From: Tubiluchus corallicola
Lineage: Eukaryota; Priapulida; Priapulimorpha; Priapulimorphida; Tubiluchidae
NCBI GenBank assembly: GCA_030141605.1
Contig: JAQGDQ010000013.1
Location: 450,447 to 510,446 of the forward strand
Direction: 5' to 3'
DNA length: 60,000 bases
The notes beneath the pieces were generated by a model that saw only the letters and a list, made by a program, of their open reading frames with translations, ran no database searches and was not told the origin of the DNA. Of this stretch, positions 1 to 10,720 are shown piece after piece; the first letter of the stretch is position 1; every line of letters starts with the position of its first letter. The translations under genes and the position numbers were made by a program.

Positions 1-159
1 AACCCGTGCAAAATGCTGCAAACGCTTACAGTCCTGAAGGAGTTAATAAATTCGCTAAAACTGAAATGAGAAATCTTAACAGGCATTAATTATTGAAAAT
101 GTCAATTAAACAAAAATTATAGATGGAGTCATGGATGCACTAATCCAAAATCTGCTTTC

Positions 160-910
160 TATAGGTTTCACACGTCAAATGTAGACACAGGAAAGTTCAA
201 ATGTGACTTAGGTAAGTCAAATGTAGATGCGGTACTTTGAATAAAACCAAATTAAAATTATACATTATGGTCATGGTGCTATTGGCAGCATAAATTTTTA
301 TAATATTTAACTAATTTGCAACTATTTGTATGGACGTTAATATATTTTTCAAATGTAAAGAAAATGTTTATTTGATAAGAACACTTAAAAGTGTTGTACA
401 TAAATAAGTTAACAATTATACAATTATTAATGTATACACAAATTCTAAATTTTATTTGTCAACGTTTTACAAAAAATGTCGGCAGAAAAGAATAAATTGG
501 TTCCCACTTCCCAATGAACAGTGAATCATTAATTAGTTTTTTAAGCAATGCATTAGCACTGCATTAATGAATTAGTTTCTCTCAAGAAACATTTATTTTA
601 ATAATGTATTGCTTTCTCTAACAGTTCAAATGGTATATAAAGTTTGCAGAATATTAGTGAACCTATAACATTGTTAAGTTAACTTAAGAGCAATTATTAA
701 ATTAAAATTAAAAAAGATTAAATTTAACATCCTTGAACTTTACCACCTATCCACATTTGTGATACCAATGTCACATTTGACTTGACATGTGTCTACATTT
801 GACTTACCAAAAATGCTTAAGATTTCTTGAAAACCGTTGTTAACACATTTGAATTACCTAACTCTACATTTGAGTTAACGCAGGTCTACATTTGACATGT
901 AAAACCTATA
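160..910. mobile_element. MITE-like element with imperfect terminal inverted repeats
   Basis: The left end (from about 161, ATAGGTTTCACACGTCAAAT) is matched in inverted orientation by the right end (885-909, ATTTGACATGTAAAACCTAT), giving imperfect arms of about 25-30 bp. Both subterminal regions also carry repeated CAAATGTAGAC / GTCTACATTTG blocks. No coding capacity is seen between the arms. This is the layout of a non-autonomous DNA transposon; the superfamily is not recognised and no clear target duplication longer than TA is visible. It probably lies in the METTL13 intron that follows exon 3. Confidence 0.55.
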
Positions 911-1075
911 TACGTCTGTATGTCATTTTGCCTCGTCAAACAGGATATGAATGAATACAGCAACATCTGGTTAGCTGAGAACAACACGTGGACAAGAGGT
1001 AGCAAGCACAACGTTGTATTTTAATCAAATTGGCGCATTGAATTGGTGCAAACAAAAATAAACAAGTGCACATAC

Positions 1076-4000
1076 TGGGCAGGAAATACAGCAAGGAGTT
1101 TGTTTATGATGTGATCCTGTGACAATGAGATACAGATGTATCTTCCGCCAATACGCAGGACTCTGCTGATCTCGTTAAACATTTCATCGACTTTTTCATG
1201 AACTTGAGGCGTGTCGTCATTGAACACCGCATCTAACGTTCCTTTATCTAGAACCACTGAGAATGCTTCGTCATCAAAATCCATCTAAAGAATAAATACC
1301 GTATTTTCCCATGTATAAGAGACCCTTTTTTGCTCAGAATTTTCACTTTAAAAATAGGGGGTCTCTTATACATGGGAGTAAGTCTTTTCAATAAGATACA
1401 TAAATTGTGACACTAATGATTTTAAAGAAATAAGTGCTCTACAACTGTTTTATTTCGAATAATTATAGTTTCCTTTCAATAAATCTTCTCCATGGCTGGG
1501 TCCTCAAGGCATGGAATGGTGTAAAGCCAGAGGTCATTATTAAATCTTTCAAGAAGTGTGGCATCTCCAATGCCATGGATGGCACAGAGGACAATGCCAT
1601 TTTTGAGCAGAGTGACTCCTCTGATGATGAACTGGCTGGAATTGCTGAAGGTCTGACTCCAGTTGATATTTTTGATGAGAGTGATGAGGAATTTAATGAT
1701 TTCTATGATGAATAAAATTATTCATTACCAAAAAACTTTTTTCCAGAATTTTTGCCTAAAAATTGAAGGGGTCTCTTATACACAAGGGTCTCTTATACAT
1801 GGGAAAATACGGTAAAGAAAATTTTAAAAGCAAAATGAATGAAGTAAACTAAGTATAGTTCGACCCATTATAACTCAAAAACTTTGAGTATCTCGATCAG
1901 ATCTCGTGAAATGGATTTTCCCTTTCATTTTTCTCTTTACCAAACGTCGCATAACTCCAATTCTGTAACTCGAATTATCATGTTACTCATACCGAATTCC
2001 CGGTACAACTTTTAAGATGCTAATTCAAATTACCCCGCCTATCTTGAACGACCGCCCAAGTGAAAAATCTTGTGCAAAAGTGTGCACCACATTATGATTC
2101 TAACTGCTAGTTTCAGCAAAAATGCTAAGATTTCTTATATTTCCTTAGCAAAACGCTGAACATAACATGGCTTAACAAACGTGGTTTAATAACTAGATTA
2201 CAATATTATTATTGCCGAATTCTTTTAACCATGCTACTCAGACTACAAGAGCTGGACCAGTCATTTTATTTTTTATTTTTCATAAAAACTGTTTTTCCTA
2301 TCCTGAGGTATTCGAGTTATACGTAGTTTATTGCAAGTAATAAACGAAAACATGTCAAGTGCTCCACAACTATCTATAGTTAGTAGGCTCTCTCATTGAA
2401 CTCTGAACTCCAAGCTTGTAGGGTGCTAAAGCATATAGTAATAACAATGTGCTTCTGATAATTAAGTAACAGGTTAGAAACTTAATTAATGGCGTGTGAG
2501 GGAAACTAGTGATGACGTCACAACTGAACATGTTTTTCCACAACAGATTCCACGAGTGTGTTGCACGTGTTTGTGAAAGCGAAAAATGAAGTTCAGTGCT
2601 ACTGTACAACCATCAGTGTGTTATATTAAAACTCGGCAATTTTTAAGTTCAAAATTGAAATTTAAAATTTACCGCTGTGCTCTCGCATGAGCTCTCGAAC
2701 AAGTGTACTATATCACAACTAAACACCTCTGAACTGAGATGCACAGCACTAATTTTTCATGGAACGCATTTAACAGGTGCAGGTGCTAGTGTCCATCTAA
2801 CTAGCAAATGGTGAAATAGCAACAGCGAAGAACTAGCGGCGCAAATGCGAAATTACGTTTCTGCGTTAATAATTCTTACACGCAAGTCATTCTTGAAAAA
2901 GGAGCATGTTCTCTTTCAATATTTTGTATATTAGATTGTTTTGAGCTCATATGTTAAGGTTGTCAGCAGAGGGCTTAGGTTATAGGTTACGATTGGATGT
3001 GGCTTTCTTATAAAACAATTCTACAGTTATTTCTTCAGCTCCACAAGAGAGATCTTCTTTTAACGACCACAAACACTCATTTTTTCTTGTAAAAATAAAG
3101 CCTCCATTACGGTGACTTTATATTATAAGTTTTCCTTATCAAGACAAAACCAATGAAAGATCAGAATAATAAATCGACCAATTGTGACCGTGTTGATGGT
3201 TTCTTGAAATTGCTGTCAAATATGTTTTACAATCATCATCAAACACAATCCACCTTGTTTCTATAAGAAATGCTGAACCACCACAAACAGAAAATTTCTG
3301 CAGTTTCAAGCAAGAGAAAAACCAATAACAATGTTATTAGAACATCAAGCTTTTCTTGAAGAATACTTACACGCATAATATCCATTTGAAGCCATTTCAT
3401 TTCTGGACGTAATTTGGAGTTTTGGGCTGCCATCTGTTGCACAACGACATCACTAATGTCGACGTTTGTAATATTCTTATAACCGACATCATAGAGGTCT
3501 GCACTCAGTCGCGAATTTCCGCATCCTATAACTAACGTCTTATCAGCCACTTTTATGTACTTATGTAACACAGAGCACAGTTGTGGATATTCTCCGTACC
3601 TGGAACACATTCAAACTTACCTATGGAATCAAACACAAACTTTCAACAAGTTTAATTACCAGGAGTAAAACTTAAATTTACCAGTTAATTTTAACGTCAT
3701 CTAGTAGGTTAGTTACAATTTTTTTCCTGGACATGTTCATATTTCCATATTTCCACTGTAGCCCTGTCGTACAGCTAGGGGGAGAGGGGCAGGCCACTCC
3801 GGGTGGTATTTTGAACAGGGCACTGAAAAAGTCGATCAAGTGCACCGAATGTCAAAACAGGTGGGAACTTAATTTCCATGAAAGCAGCATTTATAGCACT
3901 TTCAGCAGAAATTTGCAAAAATGATAATTAATGAAATAAAATCTTTGGACTGTTTACATCGTCTTTTTTCGGTTTCAAAATTCTTGTACATACGCGTCTT

Positions 4001-5376
4001 CACAGTGGCGAGCCGTACTAAAAATTACTGGGAGTGATGCTTCAGGAAATCTTTTAGACATTGTTGTAATACTGTGTAAAACGAAGCAAACATAAGTAAT
4101 TTTAATGTTGTAATTTCAAACAAACAAACATACAAAAATTTATATACATAAACTTGAAGAAATCTTAAAGCAAAAATTTTTTGCTTATGAATAGCCTAAA
4201 TTGGCACTGTTCAAGAATATGCCGGTACACAGTAAGCACACGACAACTGACAACAAACGGTGTGCGCGACATTTAGCTCTCAATCATCGCAGAATTCATT
4301 CTAGTATATTCTTACCATGTTTTACGAAGATCTGTAGTAAACAAGTCGAGCCTTGAATATTTTTTATAAAACGACATCTTGTATACAAAAATCCAACTCT
4401 GCCAGTTGCTGTGGAATTTATTTTAGTATATTCATATAAAGTTTAGTGACGAGTCTGATATGAGCTGGCACAACCTTCGGCTATATTTGAAAAGGGTGCT
4501 ATTTCCGCCATCTTGAATTCAAAATGGCTGATCAAAAATCTGGCTCAATCAGTCAATTATAAATAATTGTGTTTAACAGGCCATATACCAACTGATACTA
4601 GTTTAAAAGTTAGCAATGGCATTACCGTTAGTGCCAATAATGACTAAGTTGCACATTGACTTTAGTTTTAGGATTAAATCTCGGACTCTTGATTGTAACT
4701 AGTGATCACTAGCTTTAATTCTTGTAATTTAATATAAGAATAACATCACTATAGCCACTAAATCACTACACCAATCAATTAGAACAAGACAAACTGAGAA
4801 ATGACGAAATAATGAAAATTCTGACATCAAACAACAGAAGAATTATTATATGTTTGATATATGTGTGCTTGCAAACCAAAAACGTCCATAAGTTGTCATG
4901 TTTAAAACTACATTATGATGCTTCAAAGTAGAAATGTGACAAAAAACAATGGCTAACTTAAACAGCGATAAGTTTTTCAGGGCATAGCCTACACCTTGAC
5001 TTCAAAGCGGATTATCGCACCTTAGAAATAACATAGAGCACTGAGCTTGATATCAAAATGATCCTCATGAAACAGAGATTCAGGATAAGTGAATAACTAG
5101 AAAACTTAATTGCCGTCTTATGGACGATTTAGCTATGCAAGCACATATATATATTTTTGACATGTTGCATGATTTATGTTTCAAGTTAATTTTAACGTGT
5201 GACATGCAGTTAATGCAGTTGATTGCTTAACAAAGCAAATAAATTAAGCTATTGCCTAAAAAACATCTGGCTCAACATTCTTACCATTCAAACGGCGAGT
5301 TTCCCCGATACTTGAAAAACTTATTCCAATAATCGGCTGAGCTAAACTGAAAACGAGTTTTTGGCAAAAGTTCCAT
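1076..5376 (-). CDS. METTL13: METTL13/EEF1AKNMT-like methyltransferase, exons 1-3 (5' partial gene)
   Basis: Eukaryotic METTL13 is a dual methyltransferase that methylates elongation factor eEF1A at its N-terminus and at a lysine. Three coding exons are visible: exon 1 5285-5376, exon 2 3371-3599, exon 3 1076-1284. Exon 1 starts at the ATG of [20 protein letters not shown] and ends inside the W of FEW; exon 2 completes that W and continues [20 protein letters not shown], then the SAM-binding motif [19 protein letters not shown] and [12 protein letters not shown]. Exon 3 holds the post-motif strand [10 protein letters not shown] and [16 protein letters not shown]. All junctions are GT-AG with matching phases (2, then 0, then 2). 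The order and spacing match the N-terminal methyltransferase domain of the family. About 176 codons are present; the family is near 700 residues, so the second half lies off the left edge. Exon 3 was ended at the GTATGT donor rather than at the in-frame stop at 1021. Confidence 0.9.
1297..1814 (+). mobile_element. Internally deleted pogo/Tigger-type DNA transposon
   Basis: Positions 1297-1325 and 1786-1814 are perfect 29-bp inverted repeats (outer bases TACCGTATTTTCCCATG), starting and ending at TA, as expected for pogo/Tigger elements that duplicate TA. A second copy of the GGTCTCTTATACA motif lies just inside each end (about 1358-1375 and 1769-1783). The 518-bp element keeps only the C-terminal part of a transposase on the plus strand, so it is a non-autonomous deletion derivative. 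Perfect ends suggest recent activity. It sits in the METTL13 intron between exons 2 and 3, with one edge 12 nt from the exon 3 acceptor. Confidence 0.85.
1485..1715 (+). pseudogene. C-terminal remnant of a pogo/Tigger transposase
   Basis: The open frame reads [20 protein letters not shown], then [13 protein letters not shown] and an acidic tail ([19 protein letters not shown]) before the stop. The pattern W..KAW..V....I..SF..CGISN..DGTED followed by acidic residues is the usual end of pogo/Tigger/jerky-type DDE transposases. The catalytic DDE domain and the N-terminal DNA-binding domains are missing. The residues before about 1485 do not look like transposase. The frame has no internal stop, but on its own it cannot encode an active enzyme. 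Confidence 0.75.
1815..3370. other. METTL13 intron between exons 3 and 2, with a possible second TIR element
   Basis: Between about 1857 and 2335 the ends carry CATTATAACTCAAAAACTTT on the left and a TTCGAGTTATACG stretch on the right, which is weakly inverted. This resembles the 'TATAACTCGAA' ends of pogo/mariner-like MITEs, but the arms are too decayed to be sure. The rest of the interval shows no exon, RNA gene or clear repeat. Confidence 0.35.
3600..5284. other. METTL13 intron 1, with a short palindrome
   Basis: No further exon is seen. At 4509-4530 the sequence GCCATCTTGAATTCAAAATG (plus GC) is an almost perfect 22-bp palindrome, a type often found at the centre of foldback MITEs; no longer arms could be traced. 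Everything else is unremarkable AT-rich sequence. Confidence 0.4.
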
Positions 5377-8300
5377 AATTACTCAGGGAAGCTTCCTGTT
5401 GAAAAATGAATGTGCAGCATCCTGTGATGAAGCTTAGGTATCATTATTTATCATCGCACTGGCTTCACTGCAATGTTTTGCAAAAATTATCACAAATGTA
5501 ACATTTTTCTCACTAAACAGTTCAAAAAAAACTTTCAAAATGCAGGAAGCGGCAAATGTGTTTTTTATTTTAGTGTTACTCCAAAAGGTAGGCAGTATAA
5601 CAAACACAACACTGTACAAATAGTCGCATCTTCTGCATTGTTAGTGTTTAAATACCTGTACAAATCATCTCAGCATACCAAGACCTAACGACACATGCAC
5701 ATTATCGTATTAGTACTTACGATATATCCACATCGGTGTGAAGATGTCATTGCCGAAGAACGTCCGTAATTTAATTTTTGCACATTAGGCCATGAGCAGC
5801 GAAATACAGGATTAGTTACGACAGCGTTTGCGTTTAGTTATTACGTGTCATATTTCACTATGTAGCATTTTTTACAAATTTAGCATCACAGAAATGATGC
5901 TGCATCCAAGTAAGGCATTTGCTGCTTGTTTTGCCTGCAATTTTACAAAGTTTCACGAGCAAAATTGAACAAAATAATTTGGGTGGAAAATGCAACTTCA
6001 AAGCCGTCTTGTTAGGGACGAAGCCCTGACATTTAGTAAAATTAGTTTTAAATTTTAAGTCATGGTAGCTCTTTTTAATAAAGAAAACTTGCTTTTATGC
6101 AAAAGTTTCACCGTTAAAATAAACAGTATATTAAATCATTCTTGTTTGAAAAAATGCAAATTATGTGTCAAAGTTAAGCCGATAACGATGACATAACAGA
6201 TTAAAGTTCTCACTTGAGAGAAGCCAAGTCAAACATTACTGTATATGAAATACTACTGTAAATGAATAGAGACTGTTGATACCTCCAAAACATCAATGTT
6301 TGGCTCTGATGTAAGTAAAACATTTTATGAGTTCTAGTGCTTATGACGAGTTTATATCTGGGTCTTTATTAAATCTAAAAAAGTAATAAGGCCCCGATTT
6401 GTTGCAATGCAGATAAAATGATTACATAATTTGTAGCAAATTAAAAGTAATGTTTTTACAGTGCAGTGTAACATTTTGTCAAATTTCAAATTTCAAATTT
6501 GCAACATGTAATGTCAGGTCCTTCAAAACTAACAAATCGATGACTGACTAACGAATGCACAAATGTTAATTCTGCTGGGAGATAGCCTGTTTTTCCTGAT
6601 TTTAGGCTACTGTCCCAGTATTACATTTTTTCCGAAGTGCCCTGTGTTTTTCATCTAATTTGGTTAAAATTCTTCAATGGCGGATGGGCCATAAAAACTA
6701 TAGAACGATGCATGATGCCCTCTCATACCCATAGTGGCTTCTTAATAATTCAACTAATCACGAGAAACAAACTGACCTCTTGACACACCAGTGGCAAAAC
6801 TAACAACAAATAGAAAATCAAACTATAATTTATAAATGTAATAGGACAAGATAAATAGAACAAAACCAAAACAGTTGCAAAAAAAATCCAGCAGAAATTT
6901 TGGATTTACAACTAAATAAATTCCAAATTACAACTGTGTAGAGTGTAATTAACAATTGTATCTAATCCGTACTCCACCCAGGCAGAAAGGGTGCAGCTTA
7001 CTAGAACCCTTAACTAGTTTGTCTCTGTGCCCTCGTTTACCTCTCAAGTGAGTCCCACACGGAATTCTTTCCAAATGAAACTGCATAAAACTAAAAGGGA
7101 TGAAATGCGTTTCTCAAAATTTTCTCGAAGTTGATAACTGCTTTTTTGATAACTCGTAGAGAATACATTTTAATTTGATTTGCTAGTCAGTTACCTTTTA
7201 CACTGACTTTCAATCAGCCATCGAACAAAAGCTGCAATACATCTTATTACTTACTTTCTGAGCTTCAGTCATAGTCTAAAAAATATACAAAACACAAAAA
7301 ACGCTCACGTAATAACAAAAACGTCACGTTGCCAAAAAGAGCTCACTCTCGGCAATATGACACATCCTAAAAATTTGCCTTACTGGCAGTTCGCGATTTT
7401 TGACTATTCGCGCACTGTTCACGCCCACTTTCTTTAGTCTACTCACCATTATTATTGTTATTATTTCAAGTGAATTCTCTTCAACTGTTATTGCTACAGA
7501 CGGCTATAAATGTCAGGGGGCTCAGAACTATTATTTTGCTGTATGTTCACTGTCTACTTGTAGAGCTGTCAAAATTCAATATTGGGTGTTATGTAGGAAT
7601 TATTAAAATTTTATAGAGTGAAAACAGCACATATTGTTAAAGCATTGCAAGAAATGTTATAAATATATGAGGCTTGTGCTTTTAAATATAGTACGACTTT
7701 AGTTAATATAATTATGCGCAGGCTCTTGCCATGTGGTCCTCTCTATCTTTTATTTTAAATTATGGCAGTTTATACCAGCTAGTGTTAACATGTCACCCCT
7801 ATAATGACAGTAGTTTTTACTTTTGCATTAAACCCGAATCTTGGGAATTACAATAAATTTATTTTTGCTAGCATCTTGACTCTCATTGGCTGGAATTTAA
7901 ACACCCTTAGCCTTTATCCAGTCAGCTTCGTTTCTGGATTTGTACAATAATTCTAGTAGTTTATATTATGAAGGTTTACACGTGCTGCAGTTTGGAATTA
8001 TAGTGATAATCAGAGGTCGTGCAGACGTGATTCGTTTCTGTGCCTGGGTTTTCCCAGCCAGGCCTGAAGTTTTCTGAGTACTTGTCGCATTGGAAGATAC
8101 AGTATTCTGGTTATTTATCTATTGTCTTTTTTGTTGTTTGAAAATCCTGTTCAATTAACCAGTTAGTTTAGGACTTGCTAACAATTAAAATTTTAATATT
8201 AGTAGTTTCTTCATTAAGCTATCACATATTCCATGTATTTCAAATGTTTATCTGCTTTTTGCCTGCAAAAATGTTCTAATAATAAGCAATGATTCTTTGA

Positions 8301-10019
8301 CCTAATTGCTACCAAAAGTTGTGCATTTGCCGAAGAATATGCACAATGTTTTGCAGTAATATTGCATTACTGTTTTTATTACTTAATATAGGTTTTTTCC
8401 TTTTGGCTGTGTTGCTATATTGTTAAATATGTAATGGTAAATCAAACTAATATTAATTTCATGTGAATCATACCTTACTTTCACAGTTTTCAAGCTCTAT
8501 TTTCAGTTTTATACATGAAATTACTAAGTTTTCCTGGCAAGTTTTAAATGATTTCTTTCTTGTTCTCTTCTTACTTTTCCTTTGTGATGCATTTATTTTA
8601 ATGACTTCAAATCTCTTGTTGAAAGTTAAGTAACACTGAACCTTCATCTGTAGACGGATGGGTGATCACACGAATATTAAGCCGACTGTGTTTAATTTAT
8701 TTGTACATTTTTAATTGTAATGTATGCCATTTGTTTGTGTTTTCAGATTTGCCTGTGTAATGATACTATGCAACCGATGAAGTTTATTGGTAGTTTTCTT
8801 TTCATGAGTTTATGCATACACAATTCAAGAAAGATAGCTAATAGGGAAAAGGGAAAGGGCCAGTTAAGCATAACCAGCTCAGTTTTTTACCAGTACGATG
8901 CATCTATTATTACTTAGTTTGCCAGCCATTGGCATCATGCAAGTCAGTCATCATGACTGCTAGAAATTTTTGGTATTTCGATCACCAGCAGTTCAGCTGT
9001 GATAAGTAACTGGATTAACTTCTTTGATGACACTAAATTCCAGGGATTCAATCATTTTTACATTTGTGCAACATAAAAGGCAGCTGGATGACTGAGGTAA
9101 CATTGGTCAAATAAGAGGAAGGTGTTCTTCAGAATTTGTAAGCAAAATATTAACACTAGCAGTTGAAAACTTTCTTTCCGTGCCTTTAAACCATACAATA
9201 AACATTGAAGTGCACAGTAAGACTAAGAACTAATGGTAGATGTTTACCAGTAAGAAAATACGTTAAGTAATTTTGTACAACTGTATTATAATCTATATGG
9301 CCTTTTTATGTACAAATGAATGATGAACATTGAACAAAATAACAGAACTGTAGATGTTATAAGTCCTATATTATCGATGAAGAAGACACATAACAGAATG
9401 ATGTATGTACTGATAAAACTTTGTTAAATAAGAAAAAAATGAAGTGCATTGTCACGACATAAAACAAAAGTGAAGAGAGATGAAACTGCTGAGTCATGTA
9501 CGTGTGACGTCATCTGAGATCAACCTATAACATAACAATAAGTTCTATAACAATATACATCACTAAATTTCCTCTTTCATTTTAAAAAGTTTAATGTGTG
9601 ATGAACAGTTTTTAATATAAAACAAGAATTATTAAGCAGGAAATTTTGTGGAATTACAGGAGAGTGGAATTTTTACAAACGTCTATTTAGATAGCATATC
9701 AGCATATCACTTGTACATCATTTTTAACAGCAAAGCTTATAATAATATTCGTGAGTTTAAAACGTGAATGCGAACAATGGGTAATTCGAAAACATATACT
9801 GAGAGAGCCGTTAACTTGACTGCAGCCTAAGACTAAGACGACTAAAAATATCATTAACATGATAATCGCCTATAATATGTTACATCAAGTACAATTATCT
9901 TATTAATTACGTACAATAGAGATGACTTGTTCTGGCTTGTAGCATAACATGTCAACCACCGTATGTCATATACTTTTAGTCTCTTAGTCTCTTAGGCAGT
10001 TTTCCCCAACAATTTGACT
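5377..10019. other. Intergenic: nothing supported
   Basis: This interval lies upstream of METTL13 and downstream of the first carbonyl reductase copy. The short open frames in it lack homology, splice context or composition unlike background. The METTL13 promoter should lie just right of 5376, but no TATA box or other firm core element is visible. Confidence 0.5.
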
Positions 10020-10625
10020 AACAGAGGGGTAGCAAGGTGGGGACAATTGCCCCTGGTGCAAGGGTGAAGGGCGCAAAATTATTCCAGAGATCAATGACTA
10101 TTAATTATTAATTACTAATCCGACATTAACAAACTAACTAAACTAGTTTTCAAATTACAGCTAAATTGGCCAGTCAGAGATCATCGTAACTGACTTAGTT
10201 ACTATGTACAGCTTAGAAAAAGGCTAACGTTGTTACTTAACGTCGTGTGGCTTAGCAGATTGATAATTTTAACAGAAATAGTGACGTTTCTCTGAATACC
10301 GATTGTATTATTGTGAAAACCTGTAGCGTTCGGTATCTTTCATAATCTCTGCACATTTTAACGTTGGAGCTTATGTTTAAGGATTGTCGCGTTACGCACA
10401 ACTAATACATAGAAAAGAGTTATACAGGGGCAGTACTGCATTATCAAACTCCGGACAATTCTTAGAAAAAAATCGTTTATCCCATTATGCCGAAAAGGAA
10501 AGTGGGGCTCAGGGACGCAAAAAAATGTGCACAATTTGTGACTTCATCAAAATGATCAAAACATTAAAACGGTAAGAAGCCAGAAGTTTTTTTGCCCCGG
10601 GTACACTTGCTATGCCGCTTGTGAC
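10020..10625. mobile_element. hAT-like non-autonomous element (probable)
   Basis: The left end CAGAGGGGTAGCAAGGTGGG (10020-10039) and the right end (inverse complement CACAAGCGGCATAGCAAGTG, near 10606-10625) share the core GCATAGCAAG/GGTAGCAAG, and both are followed inward by a GC-rich CCCGGGG/GCCCCTGG block and then an A-rich stretch. Ends of the type CAG...GTAGCAAGG are common in hAT elements. The 8-bp target duplication is not clean. The interior has no transposase homology. It begins about 95 bp past the stop codon of carbonyl reductase copy B and may lie in its 3' region. Confidence 0.45.
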
Positions 10626-10720
10626 TAGCAGCTTTAATAAGGAACAACTAGGTTCATAGTTTCCACATTTCTGCTACTGAAAATCATCATTTTTGTTTTG
10701 CAGCATTAAAATCTCGCTTA

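Noticed and set aside
7400-7606. Small secreted-looking open frame (hydrophobic start, four cysteines)
   Set aside because: It begins at TTG rather than ATG, has no homology I recognise, and lies in featureless intergenic DNA.
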